Shown here in pieces: positions 22,496 through 32,963 of a stretch of 64,000 bases of DNA. Under the pieces are notes generated by a model. That model saw only the letters and a program-made list of their open reading frames with translations. It was not told where the DNA came from and did no database searches. Numbering within the stretch: position 1 is the stretch's first letter; each line of letters opens with the position of its first letter. Made by a program: the position numbers and the translations under genes. This DNA is from Liquidambar formosana (taxonomy: Eukaryota; Streptophyta; Magnoliopsida; Saxifragales; Altingiaceae), in the NCBI GenBank assembly GCA_039720395.1, contig CM077822.1, positions 22,279,267 through 22,343,266 of the forward strand, read 5' to 3'.

Positions 22496-23205
22496 TAGGG
22501 ATGTGCTTTTTACCGTCTAATCCGCCAAATCAAACCAATTCGCTCCGTTCTTCACTGACCTAAGTGGTTTGAAAGAATAGGTGGATTGGTTTGGGTGGTG
22601 GAGCAACAAATTTGGCGGTTCAGTTTGGTTGGTAGGTTGAACTTTGTCAAACTGCCAATAAACCAACCCAACCCACTTTCAATTGCATATATATATATAT
22701 ATATATATATAGACTACTTCATGAAAAATATATATATAAATATATAATATATACTCTGTTTACAAGAAAACATGTTAAATCATTATAGTTTTTTTATTTT
22801 TTATTTTTTATTTTTTAACTTCTTGTTGTTGATTTATAATTATTTTGTGGGATTTGATATTATAGAATTTTAAATAACTTGTCTCTTTTTACCCAAAAAA
22901 AAAAAAAAAAAAATGGTTTGTCTCTAAATATTTTTGCTAAAAAATCAACAAACTATTATCTTAGAAATTATGAAAGCACACCTTTTGGTCATTTGACAAT
23001 CCTCATAAAAGTTATTAAAGGCATGATACAATCTGTCCAAACCGTTAGTTTAAAACCACCAAAAAAAAATCAATCCACTGGTTTTTAGGACCGGTTTTTA
23101 GGACCAACGGTTTGGCGACGGGTTAAAAATTTTTCAAATCGCCTTTGATAGGTTGGTTGATGATTTCTCTCCTAACTGCTCTAAACCGACCTATGCACAT
23201 CCCTA
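22496..23205. mobile_element. hAT-like MITE with TAGGGATGTGC ends
   Basis: Perfect 11 bp terminal inverted repeats TAGGGATGTGC, a form common in plant hAT elements. About 710 bp. Subterminal GGTTTGG-, AACCGAC- and GGTTGGT-type words occur on both sides in opposite orientation. The 8 bp flanks (TTCTTAAT and TGCTTGTG) agree at only four positions, so the target duplication is decayed or absent. No transposase. Confidence 0.55.
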
Positions 23206-23218
23206 TGCTTGTGGGTTA

Positions 23219-23258
23219 CCCCCCCCCCCCCCCCCAAAAAAAAAAAAAAAAAAAAAAA
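23219..23258. repeat. C17-A23 homopolymer junction
   Basis: Seventeen C followed by twenty-three A. Lengths in such tracts are unreliable in assemblies. Confidence 0.8.
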
Positions 23259-23261
23259 GAA

Positions 23262-24535
23262 GAAGAACGCCTTCAACCCATTGGTGAGGATCTTAGAAAT
23301 GAAAAAAGGCCTCGGCAATCTTAGAAATGATTTTGTAACCCACATTGATTGCTTATGGGTCTATAGTGAGCAATCTTGTTTGCGTTTTGGGATTAAGGCC
23401 CTATTTGGGAAAATTGTAATTTTTGCTTTTAAGAACAAGCAAAAGAGAATCACAAGTTACAAGTAGCAAAAGAGAATTAGTCTCTGTTTGAAAATTTTGA
23501 AAACTGTATTCAAAAGTGTTGTTAAAGCTTAAAGTGATTTTTTTTTCTATTTGGGAAAAACATTTACTATTGTTGTTATAACCCTAAATTGATTGAATTG
23601 TCCTTTATAATAAATTATTTATTTTATTTTATTTTTGGCTCTATTTGGTATTAGTAGTGATTTTTTTTTTTTTTAATATTAATGATTGGGGGTATATTAG
23701 GCCGTACTCTTATTGAAATTTGAGCTTAGACTATTCCCCTAATAGCCTAAGTAAGGCATCCCATAACCACACAAACAACAAAAGCAGCGAGGCATTAAAA
23801 CGATAGCCTTTGAAAAACACACACAAGACTTGATCTCTCGGCTAACCCCGCAAAGGTGTATTATTAGGGATTTTGCTTACGTTTTTTTTTAAAAAAAATT
23901 TTTCCTTGCTTAAAACAAAGAAAAAAAAGAGAGCATGAATTGATATTTTAAAATTTTTTTAAAAAAATTTATTACAAATCCAAATTTTATGAAATCAATT
24001 CTTGAAAAAATTCTAACAAATGTAAATCAATAAATGTACAAAGGGAGAAAAAAAAAAGATTTGAAGTTTAAATTAGGATCATATAGGTCCAATTTGGTTG
24101 AAATTACCAAGACATTGATGCCAGCAAGAGAGAAGAACATAGCTGTAGAAGAGGAGAAGACTTAAGTCTAAGGTGGGGTTATTATCATTTTGTTAAAAGA
24201 TATCAGTGAAAAAAATTGTTTCCATACTCCAGCATTAACGGTAGTTTTGGAAATATGAAAAGTTATTAAAATCCTCTGCAAAAACTGACACCAGCTTCTA
24301 ATCAAAAGCTGAGGACAGTCTGCTTATTATAGAATCACTTTTTGAGATTAGATTACCAAATAAAACCATAAGTAATTTAAACTTCAAAAGTGATTTTAGA
24401 CCATCTAAAAGTTTAGCCAAACAGGGCCTAAAGTGATGATCAATGAAGGCTATATCGGGTCTTGGTGCTTTGAGAGATTGCATTTCCAAGACCGTATTGC
24501 GCACCTCCTCCGCTGTTGGAATGTAGCAAGCTAAA
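23262..24535 (-). mobile_element. LINE RT fragment split by a MITE
   Basis: Minus strand, right part (24429-24535): a frame with IPTAEEVRNTVLEMQSLKAP, the block just before the RT palm in plant LINEs (normally KAPGPDG). Left part (23262-23396): after frameshifts it reads HYRPIS followed by VGYKIISKI, the next conserved RT block. The two are collinear once the Harbinger-type MITE at 23397-24428 is removed. Heavily decayed, no ends. Confidence 0.65.
23397..24428. mobile_element. PIF/Harbinger-type MITE, TSD TAA
   Basis: Ends GGCCCTATTTGG and (reverse complement) GGCCCTGTTTGGC, flanked by TAA on both sides (23394-23396 and 24429-24431), the usual Harbinger/Tourist target. About 1.03 kb, no transposase. 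The insertion sits inside the RT fragment of a LINE, and that reading frame resumes on the other side. Confidence 0.8.
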
Positions 24536-26029
24536 AAATAGGCAAATTGATCAAACACAAAACAACCCACATGGAAGAAATAGCAAAAATAATTGAAGCA
24601 TATTTTATTTTGGCAACATTTTGCCCTCAAGTGACTTGGAAAGTGTGACATTCAAAATAGGGATGCAAGCATACCGACATTGGCATGGGTTTTATAAACC
24701 AATGCCCACTTATTCATGAACTTTCAGTCATAGCTGCCATACCATTTTTTTTTTTCTTGGGACTCCGTTGACCATTCCTGGGACCAAGGTCTTGCTACTT
24801 ACAATCTCCTGCAAGCCATAGGTATTGGGACTCGAAACCAAGCTGGGACCAAGGTAAACCCCTGCCCACCTTCTCCTTCCTCAGTTTTTTCTCAACAATT
24901 TCATCCCACAAAATATCATATTAAGGTAACATAACATATATATATATATATATTCCACAAACGCTTCCCAGACGCCCCAAACTTTTAACTCTTTTATGCT
25001 CCCCAGTTCCCACCCCTGCTGCCGCTCTTGCCCCTGACCCAGTCCCCACTCCCGCTTTATGCTTCCATGATATATCTATGCTTTGGAATATTTATAGTTT
25101 TACATAATTTTTGGTATATTATTATGTAATTTCTGAAAGTACATGTATTATGGGTAGAGTATTTATACTCACATGTTAGGTTTACTAGGCTTCGGAGTAT
25201 ATTGATTTTATAATTATGTTGGATTGATGTATATTTATCCTATACATGTAGAAATTAATGTTCGTCTGTATTCCAAATGTATTATATAGCCTAATTATAT
25301 TTTATAATTGTTAGAAATTATGCATACAGGTTTTCTGAGTATATTGAAATGCATTGGAATTTTATATGCATTTTTGCACCATCATTGACATAATAATGCA
25401 TGAAATGAATTTAATCAAATAATTGGTAAAAATATTAAGGGGTCATTGGAGTTGGACCACTATGGTCACAGAACGTCTTGCTGTATTTTTCACTTTGTTG
25501 GTCCTGGCTACTGTGGTCCCCATACGGAATCTCTTGCCGTGTACCCGAATAAAGGCAATTGCGGTCCCAGGTAAAGATGTCGTATTGTGTTGCCCTCTTA
25601 GGGGTTGCATTTTAAATCTTCCGTTTCCGTGCGATGACTCCTGCGAGGAGTTGTTTGGTAATTGAGGAATTATGTAAAATGGATATGGCGTGTCATTCAC
25701 ACTCATTGCATAGTATTGGCATAAATTGTATTTTATTAGAATGATTTTACTTGATTTGTATTATCATGCTCTGATTAATTTCACATGAATATTATATCTA
25801 ATGAGTTTTATACTCACCCCTATTTTTATAAATACTTTTTAGATAATTATAGAGCTGGGGGGACTTCGCCTTGAGGCAATATGAAGGGACCAGATTAATT
25901 ATGTTATGATATGCCACTATGAACAATTTATGTTATGGATTAGATGCTTTAATTACTATGGGATTGTATTAATTAAATATTTTATATTCGGCCAATACGT
26001 ATTAGACATGTAATATTTTAATTATGTAG

Positions 26030-26076
<47 letters not shown>

Positions 26077-26580
26077 GAATTATGATGCATCTGATGATAC
26101 CAAATGTGGATGAGAGATCACTATTATGATATTTCAACAAGTTGATTATAGTATGTCCCATTTATGGATGGGTAATGCTGAAATTTTTATAAAACCATAG
26201 GTTTTTCAACACGTGTCGTCCATGCCAAATTTGAATTATTTGTTTAAAATAAAATGGTTTTATTATCTTTGATTGTGTCAATTAATTTGGATCGTGACAA
26301 ACGTGATTTCAAAAAATTCAAGTTAAAATTCAGGTGAAATGAAATCAAATCAAGTCAACATTAACTTCCCCAAAATCATGTTAAAATTCACTTCAAATCA
26401 AGTTAAAGTTTATATAATTTCCTAGAAATCAAGGAAAAATCAAGTTAAAATTAACTTGAAAATTTAGTAAAGTTAATGGAAGCTAAAAATTGACACGAAT
26501 TTTCAAAATCGAGAAAAAACAAAAACAAACATCACGAGAATAATATTCCCAACTTCCACCAAAAATCAGTACAAATTTCA
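24536..26580. other. no gene assigned; possible old LTR sequence
   Basis: No domain found in any frame. The segment 25060-26030 has repeated phrases (TTATACTCACATG and TTATACTCACCCC, about 640 bp apart) and a GC-richer island at 25440-25660, which recall gypsy-type LTRs, but no TG...CA ends, PBS or target duplication could be set. A run of about 41 T lies at 26032-26072. Confidence 0.3.
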
Positions 26581-27340
26581 TGGTATCATGTACAAATGAA
26601 AAAATTCAAAAACCAAAAATAAAAGGTGAAGAAGCAACACCAGATCTGAGGAATCACATCATGGCTACCTTACCATCAAGCTTCCCTCATAGTCGACATC
26701 ACCTTGGGGAAAGAGTTCAGGCCCAAAACAAGCCTTCATCTCTGGTGAATTTTCTTGCTGATGACAAGCCTTCATTTCTGACAAGGCTTGTCGCAATTGA
26801 GAAGCTTTTTCATCTAATCCAAACCCACAACCACCCACCTCGAAACTTTTCAATCAGATCTGATAGATTTGACCGAATCTAACTAGATCTAGCCTCTCCT
26901 CCATCTTCCATAATTTTCTTCATCTTCATCTTCAAACCCCAAAATCATTCCGACTAATGGCCCCGAGCTATGACACTAATGCCAGTAGGAGTGGCCTCTT
27001 TCCCTCTATTTTGTTCGTTTCAGCACCTGCAACTCCGGCCATCAAATCTACCAGTGCTAGCTTTTTAATCTTCTTTTTCTCATTTTCAAAACCAGTAAAT
27101 TTGGCAGCCATGGCCACCTCAAGCAGACCCAAGAAGAAAGAAACATGGAGCATCCTCTAGATAATTGCTGGAACCTATGTCAAGCATGGAAAGAGGGAGG
27201 AGAGAGATGATACAGAGATATGAAGCTTCTTGAAGAAGCTGGACTGCCCGAATTTTATTTTGTTAAATTTTGCCCTCGGCTAGCCAAGTCATCTAACATC
27301 AGTCTATATTTTTAAGTGCATATCATTTTCCAACTTTATA
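26581..27340. other. GC-richer island with unassigned frames
   Basis: Two plus-strand frames (26580-26882, 26957-27160) and a minus-strand frame (26968-27153) exist, but none shows a family resemblance. A CTTCATCTTCATCTTC tract at 26919-26934 resembles a plant 5' leader. It could be a captured or relic gene 5' end. I make no functional call. Confidence 0.25.
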
Positions 27341-28918
27341 AGTTGTGACACTTCCAACCAACACTTTATAACACCTCCCGCAAGCTAATTTATAGTAATT
27401 GTTACCCAGATGTTGTTGCATCTCTTAAGCTTCCTCTACATATCTCATGCTTCCTTAACACGTTTTTGCTTTCCCACCACTATAAGAGCCCTAGATTTCC
27501 ACGCCACACAAGCACAAAACAGGGGTGGGAAACAAATTAGGAGAGGGAGTTGTGGGCAAGGGCGAGGGAACATATAAGAGTTAAAGGTTTGGGGAATGTA
27601 GGGAGCTTTTGTGTAAAACATGTGTATATATACTACTCTGGAAGTCTCTTAAGCAAAAAAAACTGTTGATTTGTCAATATTTTATCCTTATTTAAAATTA
27701 TATATATAGATTTTTATCTTGAGATCGGGTTTGAGATAAAGATGGTCTACACGTGTAAATAATCTTTATCAAATAAAAACATAATATTCAACTCACCTAT
27801 AGGTATAATCTTATCCCAATACCATATATAAGCTTCAAACAAGTGTTAAGGTAGAAACTAGGAAACCAGAATGATACCTTTTTTATTCCAATAAAAATGG
27901 AAATCTATGAAATTGAATATCATGGTATTAACATTAAGACTAGAGTTGTCTTCATAAAAAATAAATAAAGAAGACTAGAGTTGTGATTCCTGTAAGAACT
28001 GGGATATTCATATCCATATATATTTGTAGGAATACAAGACATGCATTGAACTGGGCCATTTATCTTCTAGGTTTTTTAAAAAGCCTAAATATCTTAACAG
28101 CACGTTCCAATACCTTCGCACCCTAAAACATGACCAGTTAATTTCCTCTTATGACATTCCAAATTAGTTGGATAATTGAAGCTTTCATTTTGGAAAATTC
28201 TTGTGAAACAAAATTTCCTTTTTTGTTTGATTGGATATTTTTAATATCACTATTTGACTGCTTTCCATTTTCTTATAATTAATATGCGCTAATAATAGAA
28301 CATGCTTCAGAATTGAAGGATATATGGTTGAAACACAACCCTAATTGTCACAAGTTTTAAAAGGATACGACCAACCTCACTTATAGTCACTAAAGAAAGG
28401 AAAGGGAAACTAGACCTTCCGCTCATTGATGGTTGCTTTATAGTGTTCACTTTCTTAGTTCCTTTTCATTTATTTATTTTAGAAAAATTTTGTTGGACCT
28501 AAGGGTTCAATCCCATATATTTTAATGATAACAAAGCAAGTATGTTTTGCTTAAAGTTACTAATGAAGGTGAAGTTTTGATTAAGACAGGTTATATCTAT
28601 TATACACTTCACCAATAGCAACAATGCAGTTCATGGATTTCAAAAGAAGCATATCTTAATTTAATGCATCCATTGAAAATCAAGCTAAAGGCGTTCAAAC
28701 TCCTTTGAGAAAGATTGTGAGAACTTAAGGTCTTTATGTAAGATTGTTTCAAATCTTTGCTCACTTAGGATATATGGGTTATTTACATATTAACAACTTG
28801 GTAACAAACTAATTGAACTTAGCTTTTAGTACCATAAAAATCCCATAAGCCATTTGAGTTGAATCCCAAAGTATTGGACTTTATTTATAAAAACTCCTTT
28901 AATATATCCCTAGGAAAC

Positions 28919-29192
28919 TCAGACGTCCAAGTGCGAACTCAGATGTCCAAATGGCATCTCAGACGTCCAAGTCCAGGGATCAGACGTCTACAAATAATAG
29001 ATAGTTTGTCCTAATTTCACCTTGGACATGCACTGCTTTTTTTAGACGATCCCTCAGACGTCCGAGACAAGACTCAGACGTCCAAGTATATATTAGACGT
29101 CCTAATCCTTTAAGATAGTATAAGCGTCTTTTCATTGAAAATTGGCTATGTGATTTTCAGACGTCCGAGTTGAAACTTAAACGTCCGAAACC
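28919..29192 (+). promoter_or_regulatory. array of CAGACGTCCRAG boxes in the LTR
   Basis: About nine copies of a 10-12 bp word with core GACGTC occur within 275 bp: near 28919, 28940, 28960, 28981, 29055, 29074, 29094, 29159 and 29178 (some with one change, e.g. CAGATGTCC or AAACGTCC). GACGTC is palindromic and contains the ACGT core bound by plant bZIP factors. Position upstream of the TATA box at 29309 suggests an LTR enhancer; binding is inference. Confidence 0.6.
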
Positions 29193-29308
29193 TTCTGATC
29201 TGATACTTAACGGCTAGTTTTCTAACAGCTATTTGAAGTATTTCATGCCCACCAAACCTCTTTTCCCAGCATTAATTGCTACAGAATGTTCATTTTGGAC
29301 TATTGGGC

Positions 29309-29316
29309 TATAAATA
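29309..29316 (+). promoter_or_regulatory. TATA box of the solo LTR
   Basis: TATAAATA, about 120 bp downstream of the last ACGT-core box; the expected U3/R boundary would lie some 30 bp further. Confidence 0.55.
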
Positions 29317-29732
29317 CATTACTTGAACTCATTTATGAGTATTTCATTGAGATCAAACAAACGAATCATTTTCAATTACTTTCTAGACCTAGAAAAATTC
29401 AAGTAAGCATTTATTGTGAAATCAATTAATAGCTAAGTGAGCTTTTTCTACTGTGTTATCAACTCTTTGAAGAGAATTTCTTGTACACAAAAAATTCTAC
29501 AAATCATCTTGTATTAAAGGGTTGTGTAAATCTTTTGCTTTGAAGCTCTTGAAGAGGGTTGTGTGTAAGTGTTTGGGAAGAACACTTGTTATTGTATAAA
29601 AGTTTCATCTTCACCTTGGAAGAAGATTGAATTAGTGAATTTGAATCCTCAAACGAGCTCTTGAGGTGAGGACGTAGGCAAGGAGCTGAACCTCGTTAAA
29701 ATCGTTTGTACTCTCTTTCCTTATATGTCCTT

Positions 29733-30400
29733 CTATTTATTTATTTATTTTTATTTTTATAAGTAAACCATAAATTCATAATCAAACATAGTAGTACACA
29801 ACTAGCAAGAGAAAATTAAACAAACCTACATAAGTTAAGTACAGAATGGCAATTATGAACTTGCAGACAAATATTTCATGAAAGTAAAGAAAGAGTTCGT
29901 AACAGTACAGCCAGAGGCTGAACATTACACCTAAAAGCAAAACCTTCAGTTACATGTTAGTTTTATGCTAAATGCAGCCATCCCACAAGCGCGCAGTCTA
30001 AGTGAACTTTGCCACTTCTCAAGAGGCCCTCGACATCCTTGGGAGGATCCAAACCAAGACTGTGAGCACACTCCCACCGAACCAGTCTACTCATACCAAC
30101 ACAAGGTCCATATGCCATGTTCATGTCGAATTGCCTCAACACATCCTCATGCTCATCATAACCATCTTTGAAATCGGGAGAACCATGTGAAATCAAAGCG
30201 GCAGGCTGAGCAACATCGGCGCTGAAAGTCGTAGGGTGATGGGGGGATTTCTTTGAAGAAGAAGAAGACGACTTTAGTTTGGGTTTGGTAATATTCTTCC
30301 TCTACCTGAAGAAACCCTTGACGTTCCCTGATGATGCCATCTTCTCTATCTCTCCCTTTTCAAATTTTGAATTTTGTATCCCTTCTCTCTATCTTTCCCC
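29733..30400 (-). mobile_element. processed retrocopy insertion, 10 bp target duplication
   Basis: The insert is bounded by ATATGTCCTT on both sides (29723-29732 and 30401-30410), lies inside the solo LTR, and has a degenerate poly(A) tail (read as TATTTATTTATTTATTTTTA on plus) at its left end, the 3' end of the minus-strand mRNA copy. These are marks of LINE-mediated retroposition of a spliced mRNA. It carries the POLD4 pseudogene. Confidence 0.85.
29963..30340 (-). pseudogene. POLD4: processed pseudogene of DNA polymerase delta subunit 4 (p12)
   Basis: The parent encodes the small p12 subunit that stabilises DNA polymerase delta in the nucleus. One uninterrupted segment of 126 codons starts MASSGNVKGFF, has a basic Ser/Lys-rich N-terminus, then AALISHGSPDFKD, EDVLRQFDMN and YGPCVGMSRLVRW, and ends in GLDPPKDVEGLLRSGKV and a short tail. 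The LRQFD, YGPC-G-RL-RW and GL-PP-V blocks are the diagnostic C-terminal signature of p12. The C-terminus after GKV diverges from the usual ending. Codon 13 is TAG, so translation from the normal ATG would end after 12 residues. No introns, poly(A) tail and target duplication identify a retrocopy. A protein could start only at an internal codon; function is unlikely. Confidence 0.88.
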
Positions 30401-30537
30401 ATATGTCCTTATTAGTGCATACTTGTGTAATTTCTTGTTCTTGCAATAATATGATTTTTGTTGTGCATTTAATTTTTTTTTTGCTAATAACCCTGTTCAC
30501 CCCCCCTCTAGGGTTATCTACCTGGGATAACAAATTT

Positions 30538-32089
30538 TGGCAAACTTTCTTGCATGGTAAGTATACTATGTAGACAACTTAGTGCCACATTGTCGGTGGA
30601 GGCAAAAGATATTCAACTTTTCTATTAATTATTAACTTGCCATTACCACATCAAACAGTAAATTGAGTAGGTAAATTAATCTGGAATCTTAAACATTTTT
30701 GTTAACTAACATACTGCAATTGTGTTCTAATTTATCTAAGGTTTCAATTCAAGCAATCTTGATGCAGGCCGGAAACCAAAGGTGGATGAGTGGTAGGTTT
30801 GTAGAAGGTTAAAGGGCGAGAATAGAATAAGGTTTGTAGTACGAGGATTTGCTGAAAAGGTAAGAAACTGTCACTAGAAATTCTGGATAGCAACTATTTC
30901 AGAGCTTTGTTGTGGCTTTTTGAGGGCTTGGGGTACTAGGATAAAAGCTAAAAGGTTGGAGAAGGGTTATAGTTATAGAAAGGTAGGGTTTTAAATCTTA
31001 AAGGGCCTAGAACTATGGGTTAATGGTTTTTTTTTTTACAAACAATAAAGTAGCAGCAAAAGAATTTAAGAAGAAGAAGAAGATGATCTAGGAATCATTC
31101 CTAAAATCCCTTAAGCATCACACCTAAGGTCCTATAGGCATCACACCTAGCCACCCAGGGTTAGAGAGAAGGCCTCACACCCTCAAACCTTGTGAATCAC
31201 TCACAAAAATAGAAAATCCTGCAATAATTCATTCATCCCAAAATTCTGATATTACATGGCTTTATATAGACTCTAATATTTAGGTACCAAGTACTTGAAG
31301 GCTAAGTAAACTTAAAGGCTAAGTAACTTAGAGGCAAAGTAACTAAGAGGCAAAGTACTTGAAGGCTATGTAAAGTAAGGTTGGACCAACTAAACCCATA
31401 AAAACTGACCCAAACTAATAAAAGCCCATACATATACCCAATTAAACTTAAACAAAAGACACTGCAATAGAAGCCCATAACAAAAGCTTACATAGCTCAA
31501 TTGAGCAAGAACCAAAGTAAGCCCCATCTGAAAATTGATCCAATTTTCAAAGCCTTTTGAGGCCTGCATCAAGTCTAAAATTTTATTTGACTTTATTTCT
31601 TTAAATCACAATAAAAAGCAAATTATTAATTGCTAATTGAACTATAATTTTAATTCAAGTAGAAATCTATAAACTATGTTCTTGTAGGCCAGAAGACACA
31701 CCAAACAAAATTTAATTATTTTAGGTTATTTTGACATCATGATAAACAAACAAGATACTAATTCCTATTTGAAGTAGACTTTTAAGGTTTCAATTTGTAT
31801 AGAATTCTAAAGGCTTTATATTAATTATACCTTCCAACCAATTTCAATTTGACACTATTTAGCATCCAAATAAAATTTACTATTTTGAATCTCACTCACA
31901 CTCTAATTTTTGTAGTGCTTTCAATAGGTTATTCATATTATTGAGGTTTGTTACTTCTTCCTTAGCATTTTATATTAGAACAACATGATCTCTTAGCTGT
32001 ATGAATTTTTTTTTTTCAATCTAAAATTCTAATATTTATTTTTGCACACATACATATATAAATATTAGAAGATTCTACTGAGAAACGCA
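30538..32089. other. unassigned sequence, short tandem repeats at 31296-31372
   Basis: No gene recognised. At about 31296-31372 a unit of roughly 16 bp (CTTGAAGGCTAAGTAA, CTTAAAGGCTAAGTAA, CTTAGAGGCAAAGTAA and variants) repeats five times. The stretch 31030-31580 read on the minus strand ends in GTTTGTAAAAAAAAAA, which suggests a minus-strand retroinsertion, but no target duplication or source family was found. Confidence 0.4.
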
Positions 32090-32876
32090 GAACTAAGGCT
32101 CTGAAGTGAGATCAGCACCCTGGTGGAAGGTTTCTACTTCTAAGTGCCATACCCCAACACAGGCAAGCATGGCCATTAGCAAGTGTGCATGCTGGAAAGT
32201 CGATATGAGGTTCAGAAGCATGCATCATTAAGATGATTCCTAGACAGCAAACTTGTGTTTAATCTTTTTTATTTTTCATCTTTTCTTTAAAAACAGAATA
32301 TCATCCCAAATTCCCAATGGGAAAACAATAGTACAAAAGCAGTTCTTTTCTAAACCTCCAGCAACAACTCTTTGGTGAGCCATGAATACTCGATGCACAA
32401 GCTACAATAGCAATCTACACATAAATGTACACAGATTAGGTTATATATATTCACCAACATCATTCCTAAATATAAACTACGACATCTAGATAACATTCAC
32501 ATAAGCAATATAAACTACAACACATGACCCGGCTGTTTAATTATCTCTCCCAATAGATGCTAAATTGATGAGTCAATAGCTAACCATTTGACAGTGCAAG
32601 AATTGTTACAATGTCAACAACCATGTTGATAATGACCCGGCTAATCCATGAGCATACATGGTGGCCATGTAAGCCATCAATTTTTTTTTTTCTTAAAAAA
32701 AAAAAAAAAATTCAAAGTAGTTGAAAACCAAGACTCTGGCTGCCATTTCATAAACAAAGGTACACACATATCATAACGAAAACATGACACCATCATAGTA
32801 TGGACAAGTCAGCCTATCAATTTGTCACATGTCAAAAATTCAACTTTCCATGTTGAAGTCATTTTAAGTTTTTAAC

Positions 32877-32902
32877 AAAAAAAAAAAAAAAAAAAAAAAA
32901 AA
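32877..32902. repeat. poly(A) tract
   Basis: Run of about 25 A just upstream of the LINE target duplication. It could be the tail of an earlier retroinsertion. Confidence 0.6.
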
Positions 32903-32963
32903 CCCACCAAAAAACGACTGGCAGGGGTGGTGAGAACTCCCTCTGAGACGGTTCGTCTTCTTT

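Larger units (their letters stand above)
28491..30532 (+). mobile_element. solo LTR (copia-like) with 5 bp target duplication
   Basis: Starts TGTTGGACCTAAGG and ends CCTGGGATAACA, flanked on both sides by AATTT (28486-28490 and 30533-30537). It has no PBS, PPT or coding region after it, so it is a solo LTR left by unequal recombination. Near the 3' side, GAGGACGTAGGCAAGGAGC and the CACCCCCCCTCTAGGGTT phrase are wording I associate with Ty1/copia LTRs. A TATA box lies at 29309-29316 and a repeated ACGT-core motif upstream of it. The LTR is interrupted by a processed pseudogene (29733-30400); without it the LTR is about 1.36 kb. Confidence 0.85.
27345..32500 (+). repeat. second segmental duplication, copy C
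   Basis: Stretches 27345-27625 and 32090-32500 match 36785-37045 and 40800-41095 (copy D) in the same order and orientation, e.g. GTTGCATCTCTTAAGCTTCC and GGCCATTAGCAAGTGTGCAT. Between the matches each copy holds its own insertions: here a solo LTR with a retropseudogene and unassigned sequence; in D a CACTA element and a MITE. Divergence is clearly greater than between A and B. Confidence 0.7.

Noticed and set aside
23219..23258. C17-A23 tract as a possible structural motif
   Set aside because: Single-base runs of this length are error-prone in assemblies; no further support for a role.
25423..25706. Overlapping frames of 80 and 87 codons on both strands
   Set aside because: A GC-richer island with no domain resemblance in either frame; could be LTR sequence.
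28919..29192. CRISPR-like regularly spaced repeats
   Set aside because: Repeats are 10-12 bp with irregular spacing inside an LTR of a plant genome; promoter motifs fit far better.
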